Positions 55,700 to 64,000 of a stretch of DNA of 64,000 bases are shown piece after piece. Origin of the DNA: Sphingobacteriales bacterium. GTDB lineage: Bacteria > Bacteroidota > Bacteroidia > Chitinophagales > Chitinophagaceae. The stretch's first letter is position 1. Every line of letters begins with the position of its first letter. The notes under the pieces are model-generated. The model saw only the letters and a list, made by a program, of their open reading frames with translations. It was not told where the DNA came from and did no database searches. A program made the translations under genes and the position numbers. The stretch is taken from the NCBI GenBank assembly GCA_004144175.1, contig SEFT01000016.1, positions 26,437 through 90,436 on the forward strand. Reading direction: 5' to 3'.

Positions 55700-56824
55700 T
55701 TAGTACGTAATTACCTGCTCTTCTATCTGTTCCGGCATTTTGCGGAACTCGTATTGCTGGTTGCGCAGCTGCGGCTCGAAGCCTGCCTCACGGATGGCAG
55801 CCTGTATACCATTGGCCGTAAAACGGTGTGGCGCACCGGCCGCGCTTACTACATTCTCTTCTATCATGATAGAACCAAAATCGTTGGCACCGGCATGCAG
55901 GCACATTTGCGCTACCTGCTTACCCACCGTTAGCCACGATGCCTGTATGTTTTTCACATTCGGCAGCATGATGCGGCTCATGGCTATCATACGTATATAT
56001 TCTTCGGCAGTGGTCAGGTTCTTGGTGCCACGTATACGGCGCAGCAGTGTATCTACATCCTGGAAGGTCCATGGTATGAAGGCGATAAAACCTTTAGCAC
56101 CTTCCGGCTTTTTGGCCTGTACTTCACGCAGCTTCACCAGGTGCTCAAAGCGTTCGTATAGCGTCTCCACGTGTCCAAACATCATAGTGGCCGATGTGGT
56201 CAGCCCTATCTTATGCGCTTCGTGCATGATGTCCAGCCATTCCTGCGCGCCGCATTTACCTTTCGATATCAATCGCCTTACGCGGTCGTTCAATATCTCG
56301 GCACCCGGGCCCGGCATGCTGTCCATACCGGCTTCCTTTAGTGCAATTAGTGCTTCGCGATGGCTTACACCTGATATCTTGCAGATATGTGCTACCTCGG
56401 GCGGGCCCAGTGTATGCAGTTTCAGATTTGGGAAGAGTTGCTTCAACTGGCGGAAAAGCGAAGTATAATAATCCAGCCCAAGGTCGGGGTGGTGGCCACC
56501 CTGCAGCAGCAATTGCTCGCCGCCATAGCGGAAGGTCTCTTCTATCTTCTCCTTATACGTTTCTATATCGGTAATGTAGGCTTCAGGATGACCCGGTATG
56601 CGGTAGAAATTGCAGAATTTGCAATTGGCCAGGCATACGTTGGTGGTGTTCATGTTCCGGTCGATGATCCAGGTCACCTTATTATAAGGCACTTGTATCT
56701 TCCTCAGTTCATTGGCCACATACATCAGTTCTGTAAGGGGAGCATTCTCAAACAGGTATATACCTTCTTCAATACTTAGGAACTCAAACCGGAGCGCGCG
56801 TTCATACAGCTCAGACAATTGCAT
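55700..56824 (-). CDS. mqnC: Cyclic dehypoxanthinyl futalosine synthase
   Basis: 374 residues, radical SAM enzyme. The cluster cysteines are Cys64, Cys68 and Cys71 in NVCLANCKFCNFYR, followed by GGEQLLLQGGHHPDLGL. The rest, including DSMPGPGAEILNDRVR and FIPWTFQDVDT, matches MqnC rather than MqnE or the F420 enzyme CofH. It closes a ring in the futalosine route to menaquinone, the respiratory quinone of Bacteroidota. It is divergent from the MerR regulator gene; no other mqn gene is in the window. Confidence 0.92.
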   Translation of the reverse strand: MQLSELYERALRFEFLSIEEGIYLFENAPLTELMYVANELRKIQVPYNKVTWIIDRNMNTTNVCLANCKFCNFYRIPGHPEAYITDIETYKEKIEETFRYGGEQLLLQGGHHPDLGLDYYTSLFRQLKQLFPNLKLHTLGPPEVAHICKISGVSHREALIALKEAGMDSMPGPGAEILNDRVRRLISKGKCGAQEWLDIMHEAHKIGLTTSATMMFGHVETLYERFEHLVKLREVQAKKPEGAKGFIAFIPWTFQDVDTLLRRIRGTKNLTTAEEYIRMIAMSRIMLPNVKNIQASWLTVGKQVAQMCLHAGANDFGSIMIEENVVSAAGAPHRFTANGIQAAIREAGFEPQLRNQQYEFRKMPEQIEEQVITY

Positions 56825-56973
56825 GAAATCTATAGATTAAGGCTGTAAAATTACGGAAAAACACCCATGCAGGGCCTTATATCCTCAAATACAGCTATAA
56901 GCAGGGTGTATATAAGCTGTTGGCAGCCAGGGAATATCAAGCTGTTTCGTGCCCATTACCCCGAAATCTTCAT

Positions 56974-56981
56974 TATTTTTG
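56974..56981 (+). promoter_or_regulatory. TAnnTTTG promoter element for the MerR gene
   Basis: TATTTTTG, five bases before the ATG at 56987. Confidence 0.4.
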
Positions 56982-56986
56982 TGAGA

Positions 56987-57454
56987 ATGAGTTCGCAGAT
57001 GTTGTCTTTGTTTGATGGAGAAGTGGCGCCGGATCAGATGGACGCCGCGGGCAAGAGCCATGCAGTGCCCGAAGAGCAGCAGGAAACAAAGAAGAAAGAA
57101 GTAAAGGCAGAGCAAGAAGACATATTGCAAGGCTGGAAAGCCGATAAACAGTACTACTCGATAGGTGAAGTGGCCGGCCTGTTTGGTATCAATACATCCA
57201 ACATCCGTTTCTGGACCAAGGAGTTTGAGCTGAAGCTGCGCACCACCCGCAAAGGCGACCGGCTGTATACGCCCAATCAGGTGAGAGAAATACGCACTAT
57301 ATACAGCCTTGTAAAAGAGCAAGGCTTTACCATAGCCGGTGCCAAAGCCAAAATTAAGGCCGATAAAAAATCAACGGTAGAGGCTGTAGACCTGAAACAA
57401 TCCTTATTGCAATTGAGAAATAAGCTAATTTTAATGAGGAACCAACTGAGTTGA
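56987..57454 (+). CDS. MerR family transcriptional regulator
   Basis: 155 residues from ATG at 56987 (MSSQMLSLFDGE); an upstream frame extension has no support. After an acidic and Lys-rich 45-residue N-terminus, the MerR winged helix is visible: QYYSIGEVAGLFGINTSNIR, FWTKEFELKLRTT and DRLYTPNQVREIRTIYSLV. The helical end is a dimerisation segment. No cysteine-based sensor is present. Such MerR proteins are common in Bacteroidota, target unknown. The thioredoxin-like gene follows six bases after its stop. Confidence 0.9.
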   Translation: MSSQMLSLFDGEVAPDQMDAAGKSHAVPEEQQETKKKEVKAEQEDILQGWKADKQYYSIGEVAGLFGINTSNIRFWTKEFELKLRTTRKGDRLYTPNQVREIRTIYSLVKEQGFTIAGAKAKIKADKKSTVEAVDLKQSLLQLRNKLILMRNQLS

Positions 57455-57460
57455 TACCCC

Positions 57461-57979
57461 ATGAAACGTTTATTTTTTGCACTACTGATAATGACGAGTT
57501 TTTCTTCCTTCGCACAATCTTACGAGACCATTAAAGACGACAAAACAGGCGGCCATTTTTACAAAGGCACTATTAGTTTTGACGACCTGTCGAAAGAAAA
57601 AGCATTTGACTGGTACCGCTCCGGTGTGGATGGTTACAAGCCTGATGGCGAAGCTATAGCTTACCTTTCTACTCATCTGGCGGATTATGATGTAACCACC
57701 ATCATGGGTACCTGGTGCGACGACTCGCACATGTGGGTGCCCAAGCTAAATAAAGTGCTGGCCACAGCTAACTACCCCATGATGCGCCATGCCATGTACG
57801 CCCTCGACCGTGATAAGAAAGGCAAGAATGGCGAGGAGCAGCAGTACAAAGTGACCATGGTTCCAACCTTCATCGTATCGCGCAATGGTAAAGAGGTGGG
57901 CCGCATTACCGAAATGCCGAAGAAAAGCATTGAAGCCGACCTGGCAGAGCTCATCAAGGCCGACCAAAAGCAGCGATAG
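57461..57979 (+). CDS. Secreted thioredoxin-like protein, single Cys
   Basis: 172 residues with signal peptide MKRLFFALLIMTSFSSFAQ. The thioredoxin fold is suggested by the order TTIMGTWCDDSHMWVPKLNKVL, then YKVTMVPTFIVSRNGKEVGRI with its cis-proline. The active-site motif is WCDDS (C-x-x-S), so it cannot form the usual intramolecular disulfide and may bind thiols by a mixed disulfide. It lies six bases after the MerR gene and probably shares its transcript. Confidence 0.8.
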   Translation: MKRLFFALLIMTSFSSFAQSYETIKDDKTGGHFYKGTISFDDLSKEKAFDWYRSGVDGYKPDGEAIAYLSTHLADYDVTTIMGTWCDDSHMWVPKLNKVLATANYPMMRHAMYALDRDKKGKNGEEQQYKVTMVPTFIVSRNGKEVGRITEMPKKSIEADLAELIKADQKQR

Positions 57980-58002
57980 TTTTACGTATGGGGGCTAATA
58001 CC

Positions 58003-58010
58003 TACTTTTG
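58003..58010 (+). promoter_or_regulatory. TAnnTTTG promoter element for hutH
   Basis: TACTTTTG, 22 bases before the ATG at 58033. Confidence 0.55.
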
Positions 58011-58032
58011 CTGCCACTAAACATTGAGCAGC

Positions 58033-59517
58033 ATGGAATTACCTGCACATATATCTATCGATTTTTTCCGTTCTCAACATATTGATGCACTGGCCCTGTC
58101 GGGCGATGCACAGCAGCGCATAGCACACAACCGTGCCTACCTCGATAACATCATGAAAGGTGGAGGTACCTATTATGGTATCAATACCGGTTTCGGGTCG
58201 TTGTGTAATGTAACCGTATCGCCTGATGAGCTGGCGGAGCTACAGGAAAACCTGGTATGCTCACATGCCTGCGGCATGGGCGATGAGGTACCGGAAGAGA
58301 TCGTAAGGCTGATGCTGCTGCTGAAAGTACATGGCCTGAGCCAGGGCTACAGCGGTGTGCGTCCTGATATCGTGCAGCGTCTGGCTGATTTTTATAACAA
58401 CGGTATTCACCCGGTAGTATTCGAGCTGGGTTCACTGGGCGCTTCGGGCGACCTGGCACCACTTGCTCACCTATCTATGCCGCTTTTTGGTAAGGGTAAG
58501 GTACGCTATAAAGGACAAGTAAGGCAGGCCGCAGATGTACTACAGGAAGTAGGACTACAACCCATGCCGCTTGCGGCTAAAGAAGGTTTGGCACTGCTGA
58601 ATGGTACACAGTTTATGAGTAGCTACGGTACCTGGTGCCTGGTAACGGCCAAACGCCTGCTGGTGTGGGCCGATGTCATTGGTGCACTTTCTGCTGATGC
58701 ATTCATGGCTAAGGACGAGCCTTTTAAACATCCCATTCATCGTGTGCGCCCACATAAGGGGCAAATAGATACTGCAAGCCGCATACTGGCATTATTACAA
58801 GGCAGCGAGATACAGAGCAAGCCTAAGGCACAGGTACAGGATCCCTATTCTTTCCGCTGTATGCCGCAGGTACATGGCGCTACAAAGGATGTAGTAGATA
58901 CCGTAACGAATGTAGTAGAGACAGAGATCAACTCTGTGACAGATAACCCCATTGTCTTCCACGATGAAGATGCAATCATGAGTGGTGGTAACTTCCACGG
59001 TCAGCCGCTGGCATTGCATCTCGACTTCCTGGCAATAGCTATGGCAGAACTGGCGAATATCTCTGAGAGACGTACGTATCTGCTCATTAGCGGGCAGCGT
59101 AATCTGGCACCGTTCCTTGCACCGCATGCAGGCCTCAACAGCGGCTTTATGATAGCGCAGTACACAGCAGCGGCCATCGTTAGCCAGAACAAACACCTCT
59201 GCACACCCGCATCCGTAGATAGCATCGTGAGCAGCAACGGACAGGAAGACCATGTAAGTATGGGCGCCAATGCAGCCACCAAGCTACGTCGCGTCATCAT
59301 GAATGTGCAGCGTGTACTGGCTATAGAACTGCTGACTGCTGCACAGGCGCTGGATATGCGCAGGCCTCATAAGTCTTCAGCACCACTGGAAAAGCTTTGG
59401 AGCGCACTGCGTAGTGAGATCAGCTTTATGGAACGCGACCGCGTATTGCACGACGACCTGATAAAAGCAGAAAACTTCCTGAACAGAAACCCCGAGGAGT
59501 TTGTAGGAAATATATAG
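58033..59517 (+). CDS. hutH: Histidine ammonia-lyase
   Basis: 494 residues from ATG at 58033; a TTG three codons upstream is an alternative. It removes ammonia from histidine to give urocanate, the first step of histidine breakdown. The self-made MIO cofactor comes from Ala137-Ser138-Gly139 in GSLGASGDLAPLAHLS. Other family blocks are YGINTGFGSL near 48 and SADAFMAKDEPFKHPIHRVRPH. No other hut genes are within the window, so the pathway is dispersed. Related enzymes act on phenylalanine or tyrosine; the overall sequence supports histidine. Confidence 0.92.
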   Translation: MELPAHISIDFFRSQHIDALALSGDAQQRIAHNRAYLDNIMKGGGTYYGINTGFGSLCNVTVSPDELAELQENLVCSHACGMGDEVPEEIVRLMLLLKVHGLSQGYSGVRPDIVQRLADFYNNGIHPVVFELGSLGASGDLAPLAHLSMPLFGKGKVRYKGQVRQAADVLQEVGLQPMPLAAKEGLALLNGTQFMSSYGTWCLVTAKRLLVWADVIGALSADAFMAKDEPFKHPIHRVRPHKGQIDTASRILALLQGSEIQSKPKAQVQDPYSFRCMPQVHGATKDVVDTVTNVVETEINSVTDNPIVFHDEDAIMSGGNFHGQPLALHLDFLAIAMAELANISERRTYLLISGQRNLAPFLAPHAGLNSGFMIAQYTAAAIVSQNKHLCTPASVDSIVSSNGQEDHVSMGANAATKLRRVIMNVQRVLAIELLTAAQALDMRRPHKSSAPLEKLWSALRSEISFMERDRVLHDDLIKAENFLNRNPEEFVGNI

Positions 59518-59520
59518 GAG

Positions 59521-60393
59521 CTAAATAAGCTTATAATTCTTGTAGCTGAGATTCAATCCAAATTGTTTCTCAGCTATTTTTTTGAGCTTTTCTTTTGCGG
59601 AGAGACGATTGAAGGATATATCGTAGTCAAACTTCCAGTTGAGGCGGTTAATGCGCTCTTGCATCACAGCAGGGTGCGTGCCTTTGAATAGCTCCAACGC
59701 ATCTATATGCCCTGCATAGTCAAAAGCGTCAGATTTCACTACATTTTTCTCTACCCATTCATCGTCATGCCATAGCTTGTTGAACTGCTCCTGCTTGCGC
59801 TGCATGGCTGCCGGCTCCTTTACCCAGCCATAGTGATATACATAAGCATCCAGTTGTTTTACGTTCAGCTTTTCATCATTGCCCTTGCGAAAGCCCTGCG
59901 CATCGCGGTAAGAATAGATACGCTTATCGTTCCTGATGATGCGTATCTCGTAGGGGTACCATTTGGTGGAGCTGCCTACATAGTCGTAGGATCCATAGAA
60001 GTGCAGGTATTTGAACAGCAGGCCATCTACCTGTTTGTTGTCTTTCCACTGCTTCATACTGGCATATATAGCGTCATGGTACTTTTCATGCACCACTTCA
60101 TCGCCCTGTATGTAGAAGCACCAGTCGGTATCATCGCCTATAGCCTGGAAGGCTTTGTCTGTTTCCTTTGCCAATACGATACCACCCGTGCGCAGGTTAT
60201 CATCCCATACCGTTTCTACAATGCGTATCTTATCGGGGGCAATGCTTTTGATGAGCTCCAATGTAGCATCTTCAGAATTACCAACAGCTACTAAAAAATC
60301 ATCGCACAACGGCAGTATAGAGCGTATGGCCTCTACTATGGGGTAGTCGTACTTGATAGCATTGCGGATAAATGTAAAGCCCGTAACCTTCAT
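59521..60393 (-). CDS. Glycosyltransferase family 2-like protein
   Basis: 290 residues. The GT-A start is VTGFTFIRNAIKYDYPIVEAI, with AVGNSEDATLELI and the metal-site-like FYIQGDEVVHEK near residue 96. The rest (GLLFKYLHFYGSYDYVG and others) is not a standard GT2 C-terminus but is known from glycosyltransferases of this short soluble kind. Donor and acceptor are unknown. A promoter element lies 20 bases upstream. Its stop is three bases from that of hutH (convergent). Confidence 0.75.
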   Translation of the reverse strand: MKVTGFTFIRNAIKYDYPIVEAIRSILPLCDDFLVAVGNSEDATLELIKSIAPDKIRIVETVWDDNLRTGGIVLAKETDKAFQAIGDDTDWCFYIQGDEVVHEKYHDAIYASMKQWKDNKQVDGLLFKYLHFYGSYDYVGSSTKWYPYEIRIIRNDKRIYSYRDAQGFRKGNDEKLNVKQLDAYVYHYGWVKEPAAMQRKQEQFNKLWHDDEWVEKNVVKSDAFDYAGHIDALELFKGTHPAVMQERINRLNWKFDYDISFNRLSAKEKLKKIAEKQFGLNLSYKNYKLI

Positions 60394-60413
60394 CGGAGTT
60401 ATTCTGAACGCAG

Positions 60414-60421
60414 CAAAAATA
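60414..60421 (-). promoter_or_regulatory. TAnnTTTG promoter element for the glycosyltransferase
   Basis: CAAAAATA on the plus strand is TATTTTTG on the minus strand, 20 bases before the ATG. Confidence 0.5.
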
Positions 60422-60430
60422 GGCTATTCT

Positions 60431-62662
60431 TTATTTGCTGTTCATCAGCTTCAGCAGCGTATCAACCGATCTCCGGTTCATCTGATTGTTCATCGAGTAA
60501 TAGATGTCCATCTTTTCCTTCGATGTAAGGTGGAAATTCAACGCTGCACCCTTGTCTTCTTCCTGGGGTATGTATTGCAGCGGTATAATGTGCAGCTTAC
60601 TCTTCAGGTAATGGGGCATAAAGTCTTTGATATATCCATGTGCGTAAGACTGAAAAGGCTCCCACTTGTTTTGGATGATGAACAAGGGGTCTGACAGTAC
60701 GGAGCCCAGCGTACTCATATCCGATGGCGGAAACACCTCATGTTCTTTCGTATCGCGTATCTCTATTATAATCACATCACTCACATTAGCCTCTATCCAG
60801 TCCTTCATAACATACAGGTAGCGGGTTACTACCTCTATACCAAAGTTGTCGCGCAGCCCTGCGTCCATAATGTTCATGCCCGGCTTAGATGGCAGCTTTA
60901 CTACCGGCAGCACATATGGGAAGGTTGCATTCATACGCAACGCTGTAGTGATTTGCAGGTTCTGCGGATCCTGGCTATGGAAGAATGCATTAAAGTCCAC
61001 CGCATCTATTGGCGGAAAATTGGTATCGGTTAGCGAGTAAGAGGAGCGACACAGGTAGCTGACCGGCCTTGCAGCCATCATCAGCTTACGGCCATCGTTG
61101 GTAATGGTGCCATTTATCACCATAGCCGGTACGGCTGCACTGTCTTCAAGCGCACGGTAGCTATTTACTGTTTTGTCCAGGAATCCATCGGTGTTCCGTA
61201 TGATCTCCTGCTCCATCGCATAACCGCGGTCTTTGGTATAGGAGTACCCGGCAATGGATATTTTATTGAAAGGCGATACCAGATCAACGCTGGCAAAAGA
61301 GAATATAATAGCATTCAGCAGGTCTTTACCTACATTTTCCTGATACTGCGGATCGTACGGGTTTTTGATCTTTCCCTGACGGGCAGCGTTATGCACCTCG
61401 CGCCAGTATGCTGCGCCGATCATACCACCCGATGCACCGCTTATGAGTACCGTGTTATTGAACAGCTGCCCCTGGGTCAGGCTATCGATATACTGTAAAG
61501 AGCGGAATGTCCAGTAGGAAGCGCGTGAGCCACCACCGCTTATGCTCAACACGATCAGGGGCTTCTTTTTAATAGTATCATTTGCGCTTTTCTGTTTCCA
61601 CCTATTCAGTCGCTGCTCTTCGTCCAGTTTATCCTGTGCGTACCGCTCAGGAGTAAATATCTGTTTCAGGTGGTTGTAGTCGTACACGGGCAGCTCGTCC
61701 TTGTACTTCATACCGTAGGCAATGCTCTTTACATCAAACAGGTTGTTGCTCACCATCCACGACACCAGCACAAAGATGAAGACCCAGCCCAGCATCTCCC
61801 AACTGCGCAGGAAGTACTTCATAGCGCCTACCAGCCCCATAATAATGGAGAACAGCATTAAGAAGCCTGCTGCCGCGGGTATCCTCATGCGCGGGTCATC
61901 CATCAGGAAGCCCAGTATCAGCAGCAGCGTCAGTGCAAATATGGTAGCAGTAATGGCGTTGCGGTGGTGCATACGCAGCACCGTATGCAGGAACCTTGGA
62001 TGGTACGGCTCCAGCTCCGAACACTTGCGCACTTTGAACCTGCCCGACAGGTAGGTCTCCGCACGGATGATATCCATCTCGTCAAAGTCGAGGCTATCGT
62101 AAGGGATAATATCGCGGATGCGCGCAGGGTTGGTTATCTTGGATAGTACCACCTTCAGCAGGTCGCGGTCTACCCTAAAGAAGTATAGAAACGAAATAGC
62201 GATCACCACGCAGGCACCCAGGTAAAATCCGATCTGCAATACCAGAATGCGGCCCACACTAGCATGTTCGTTGAACCACTGAAAGCGAAAGCTGATGATG
62301 GAATAAAAGATAAGATAGGCAAGCGGAATGATAGAGTTGTTAATACAATACTTAAGGAAGGCGTGCCTGGTAGCACCCATAAAAGGCACGCGCTGGCTGT
62401 GTATGATGAAGGTGGTGATATGCCAGGCCATAATGAAGATAGCCGTAGCGCCACCCAGCAGCAGCATGCTAACAAAGTTGATTTCGCCGAGGTATTCAGG
62501 CGCTAGGAACAGTGTATCAGCCCCGAATACCGAAGCAAAGTGCCCGGTTACCGTAAGCACAACTATGAGCCAGAACACCAGCAACAGCTGATACTTCCGG
62601 AAGTGCAGCAGCAAGAGCTGCACAGGCAAAAAACCGTATATGTCTTTCACCATGTTGCGCAT
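60431..62662 (-). CDS. Multi-pass membrane patatin-like phospholipase
   Basis: 743 residues. Residues 1-310 hold about eight membrane helices. The patatin domain starts near 368: oxyanion hole SISGGGSRASYW, nucleophile Ser411 in LISGASGGMIGA, and the catalytic Asp in MDAGLRDNFG further on, which is the Ser-Asp dyad of the family. Patatin-like enzymes cleave acyl chains from phospholipids; fusion to a long membrane part is known in Bacteroidota but uncharacterised. The catalytic domain would lie in the cytoplasm if the last helix ends inside. It is upstream of the glycosyltransferase by 37 bases and on the same strand. Confidence 0.82.
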   Translation of the reverse strand: MRNMVKDIYGFLPVQLLLLHFRKYQLLLVFWLIVVLTVTGHFASVFGADTLFLAPEYLGEINFVSMLLLGGATAIFIMAWHITTFIIHSQRVPFMGATRHAFLKYCINNSIIPLAYLIFYSIISFRFQWFNEHASVGRILVLQIGFYLGACVVIAISFLYFFRVDRDLLKVVLSKITNPARIRDIIPYDSLDFDEMDIIRAETYLSGRFKVRKCSELEPYHPRFLHTVLRMHHRNAITATIFALTLLLILGFLMDDPRMRIPAAAGFLMLFSIIMGLVGAMKYFLRSWEMLGWVFIFVLVSWMVSNNLFDVKSIAYGMKYKDELPVYDYNHLKQIFTPERYAQDKLDEEQRLNRWKQKSANDTIKKKPLIVLSISGGGSRASYWTFRSLQYIDSLTQGQLFNNTVLISGASGGMIGAAYWREVHNAARQGKIKNPYDPQYQENVGKDLLNAIIFSFASVDLVSPFNKISIAGYSYTKDRGYAMEQEIIRNTDGFLDKTVNSYRALEDSAAVPAMVINGTITNDGRKLMMAARPVSYLCRSSYSLTDTNFPPIDAVDFNAFFHSQDPQNLQITTALRMNATFPYVLPVVKLPSKPGMNIMDAGLRDNFGIEVVTRYLYVMKDWIEANVSDVIIIEIRDTKEHEVFPPSDMSTLGSVLSDPLFIIQNKWEPFQSYAHGYIKDFMPHYLKSKLHIIPLQYIPQEEDKGAALNFHLTSKEKMDIYYSMNNQMNRRSVDTLLKLMNSK

Positions 62663-62737
62663 GGGGCGTTCTGTAATTCTTTGTTTGATCTATCAATTAG
62701 CAATGCAAGCCTAATGCCAACAATGTTTAATAAGGTA

Positions 62738-63808
62738 TTAATTGACACTAAGGTGGTTCTTCGCCGACCTACGGACAAGATACAGGTTTATTACTAAAGC
62801 CATCAACAAAGACATAGCCACCAGTTGGTGCAGCTCTGCCAATATCTCGAACTGGCCAAACTTACCAAAGGATATCTTAGGTGCGCTTAGTACCGTGACG
62901 ATACCAAGTATCACCTGCACCACTACCAGTAACAGTACCCATACGCGGGCAGTACCTAGCGAGGGTTTTGCTTGCCGGCTTGCAGTTTTCCCGGCCGATG
63001 AAAACCAGAATAGAATGGCCAGTACCAGCAGATATGCCAACCCACGGTGCATAAAGTGTATGTTGATAGGATGATTGATGAAGCTCTGCACCCATAAGCG
63101 GTCGGGTATCCACATGCCATTTATAGTGGGCCAGGTGGCTGCTGCCATTGCAGCTTTAAGGCCGGCCATAAAGGCGCCATATATAAGCTGTACGCAAAGC
63201 AGTACAATAATGAATATGGTAAAATTGTACAGGCGGGCGTCTGTTGCACGTTTCTCCTCCGGTACTATTAGCTTCAGTGCAAACCATAGTGTATAACAAA
63301 GCAGCAGTAGCGCCGCCATAAAGTGCATGGCCAGCTTTATATGGTTTACATATAGGTCAGTATCATTAATGCCGCTGGCCACCATGATCCAGCCGATGAG
63401 GCCTTGCATAGCGCCCAGTATAAACAGGATGATAAACGGAATGATCATCTGTTTATCGAAATACTTTTTAGCCAGGAAGTAGGTGAACCCGATGAGGAAA
63501 ACGATCCCGAGCACCCGCGCCCATAGCCTGTGGAACCATTCCCAGAAAAAGATAAATTTAAAATCGTCGAGCTCGAAGTGACTATTAATGTATTTATACT
63601 GGGCTATCTGCTGGTATTTACTGAAAGCCTCCTTCCATTGATTCTCGCCCATCGGTGGCAGCGCGCCCATTATTGGCTTCCACTCGGTTATGGATAATCC
63701 CGAACCTGTAAGTCTGGTAATACCGCCCAGCAATATCTGCACCACTATCATAAAAACACCTATCAATAGCCAATATGCAACTGCCTTTTTTCTCCGGTTA
63801 TCGTCCAC
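62738..63808 (-). CDS. ctaA: Heme A synthase (COX15/CtaA)
   Basis: 356 residues with about eight membrane helices in two halves. The first periplasmic-loop block GGITRLTGSGLSITEWKPIMG and the His93-containing FFWEWFHRLWARVLG are the family signatures; further His are in HIKLAMHFMAA and IHFMHRGLAYLLV, the ligands of hemes. The enzyme oxidises heme O to heme A for aa3-type cytochrome oxidase in the inner membrane. The length is that of the long, COX15-like form without the redox Cys pair. A promoter element is 18 bases upstream. Confidence 0.93.
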   Translation of the reverse strand: MDDNRRKKAVAYWLLIGVFMIVVQILLGGITRLTGSGLSITEWKPIMGALPPMGENQWKEAFSKYQQIAQYKYINSHFELDDFKFIFFWEWFHRLWARVLGIVFLIGFTYFLAKKYFDKQMIIPFIILFILGAMQGLIGWIMVASGINDTDLYVNHIKLAMHFMAALLLLCYTLWFALKLIVPEEKRATDARLYNFTIFIIVLLCVQLIYGAFMAGLKAAMAAATWPTINGMWIPDRLWVQSFINHPINIHFMHRGLAYLLVLAILFWFSSAGKTASRQAKPSLGTARVWVLLLVVVQVILGIVTVLSAPKISFGKFGQFEILAELHQLVAMSLLMALVINLYLVRRSAKNHLSVN

Positions 63809-63826
63809 AGCTTACAAAATTTGCAG

Positions 63827-63834
63827 CAAAATTA
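63827..63834 (-). promoter_or_regulatory. TAnnTTTG promoter element for ctaA
   Basis: CAAAATTA on the plus strand is TAATTTTG on the minus strand, 18 bases before the ATG at 63808. The remaining 160 bases to the end of the window are AT-rich and show no gene. Confidence 0.5.
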
Positions 63835-64000
63835 GGGTAGCGTGTTCAGTATAAAGGGAATAAGGCACCAGATTTTTATGGGGATTCCACATATTATGTT
63901 ATCAACACATTTATATCCCATTGTTTATAAACTGGGTATTTTTCGCCTCAAATCTTCCCCAACAATTTTTATAATATTTAAAGTGATTACTGTCAATATA

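Noticed and set aside
1..64000. tRNA, rRNA, insertion sequence, integrase or toxin-antitoxin genes
   Set aside because: The intergenic gaps were read for cloverleaf-like or transposase-like sequence and none was recognised; the DUF4279 and small-gene pairs lack recognisable toxin or antitoxin motifs.

Overview
The window reads as chromosomal DNA of a member of the phylum Bacteroidota, most likely the family Chitinophagaceae. The evidence is two proteins with type IX secretion (T9SS) C-terminal sorting domains, many short lipoproteins, a type III glutamine synthetase, the futalosine menaquinone enzyme MqnC, a SAM-I riboswitch, and about twenty TAnnTTTG motifs just upstream of genes, which is the -7 element of the Bacteroidota housekeeping promoter. 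No rRNA, tRNA, CRISPR array, complete prophage or insertion sequence was recognised. The family assignment is an inference.

Layout. 1-5.5 kb: the tail of a T9SS surface protein, an outer-membrane barrel, a noncoding stretch, a secreted dienelactone hydrolase and three small secreted or lipoproteins. 5.6-11.9 kb: NifU-type Fe-S protein, mannose-1-phosphate guanylyltransferase followed by a methionine aminotransferase, a TauE/SafE permease, a membrane-SRPBCC protein overlapping a methyltransferase, and a membrane protein. 12-16.9 kb: two Tat-exported ferritin-like proteins, an operon of a secreted GDNDT-motif protein with an ECF sigma factor and a membrane anti-sigma-like protein, and a DUF4279 protein. 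17-31.5 kb: MurG-like glycosyltransferase, EamA transporter, barrel, VOC, two DinB-like proteins, GNAT, a T9SS-exported glycosidase, AsmA-like protein, kelch-like lipoprotein and acyltransferase. 31.5-34.5 kb: a gene-poor, repeat-rich interval with a DUF4373 (replisome-organiser-like) protein and four small unknown genes. 34.5-44.3 kb: UvrA2-like ATPase, SUI1/YciH, transketolase C-half, LEA lipoprotein, NADPH-FMN reductase, Dcd, phosphopantetheinyl transferase, glutamine synthetase III and a frameshifted lipoprotein gene. 44.3-64 kb: small phosphatase, GNAT, CDP-alcohol phosphatidyltransferase, DUF72, a kinase-RapZ fusion with SixA and LpxH, a SAM-riboswitch methionine operon (metB-like, hom), TIGR02757, cyclophilin, CorA, MqnC, MerR, thioredoxin-like, HutH, glycosyltransferase, patatin-like phospholipase and heme A synthase.

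The least explained part is a pair of repeat-rich islands at about 16.3-17.7 kb and 31.6-34.5 kb. They share two repeat families: an array of 11-bp tandem units (11 units in perfect phase at 31663-31783, a degraded cousin at 17524-17625, both bounded by the same flank) and an imperfect palindromic element present in at least five copies. In the second island the array lies directly downstream of the DUF4373 gene, an arrangement resembling iterons beside a replication protein. I flag this as the best candidate for an undescribed element; the mechanism is inference.

Other points worth checking are the fusion of a sugar-kinase-like domain to a RapZ C-terminal domain, a small lipoprotein gene broken by a one-base slip in an A-rich tract, two overlooked small genes at 17941-18340, and a riboswitch whose complete terminator/antiterminator logic can be read from the sequence.
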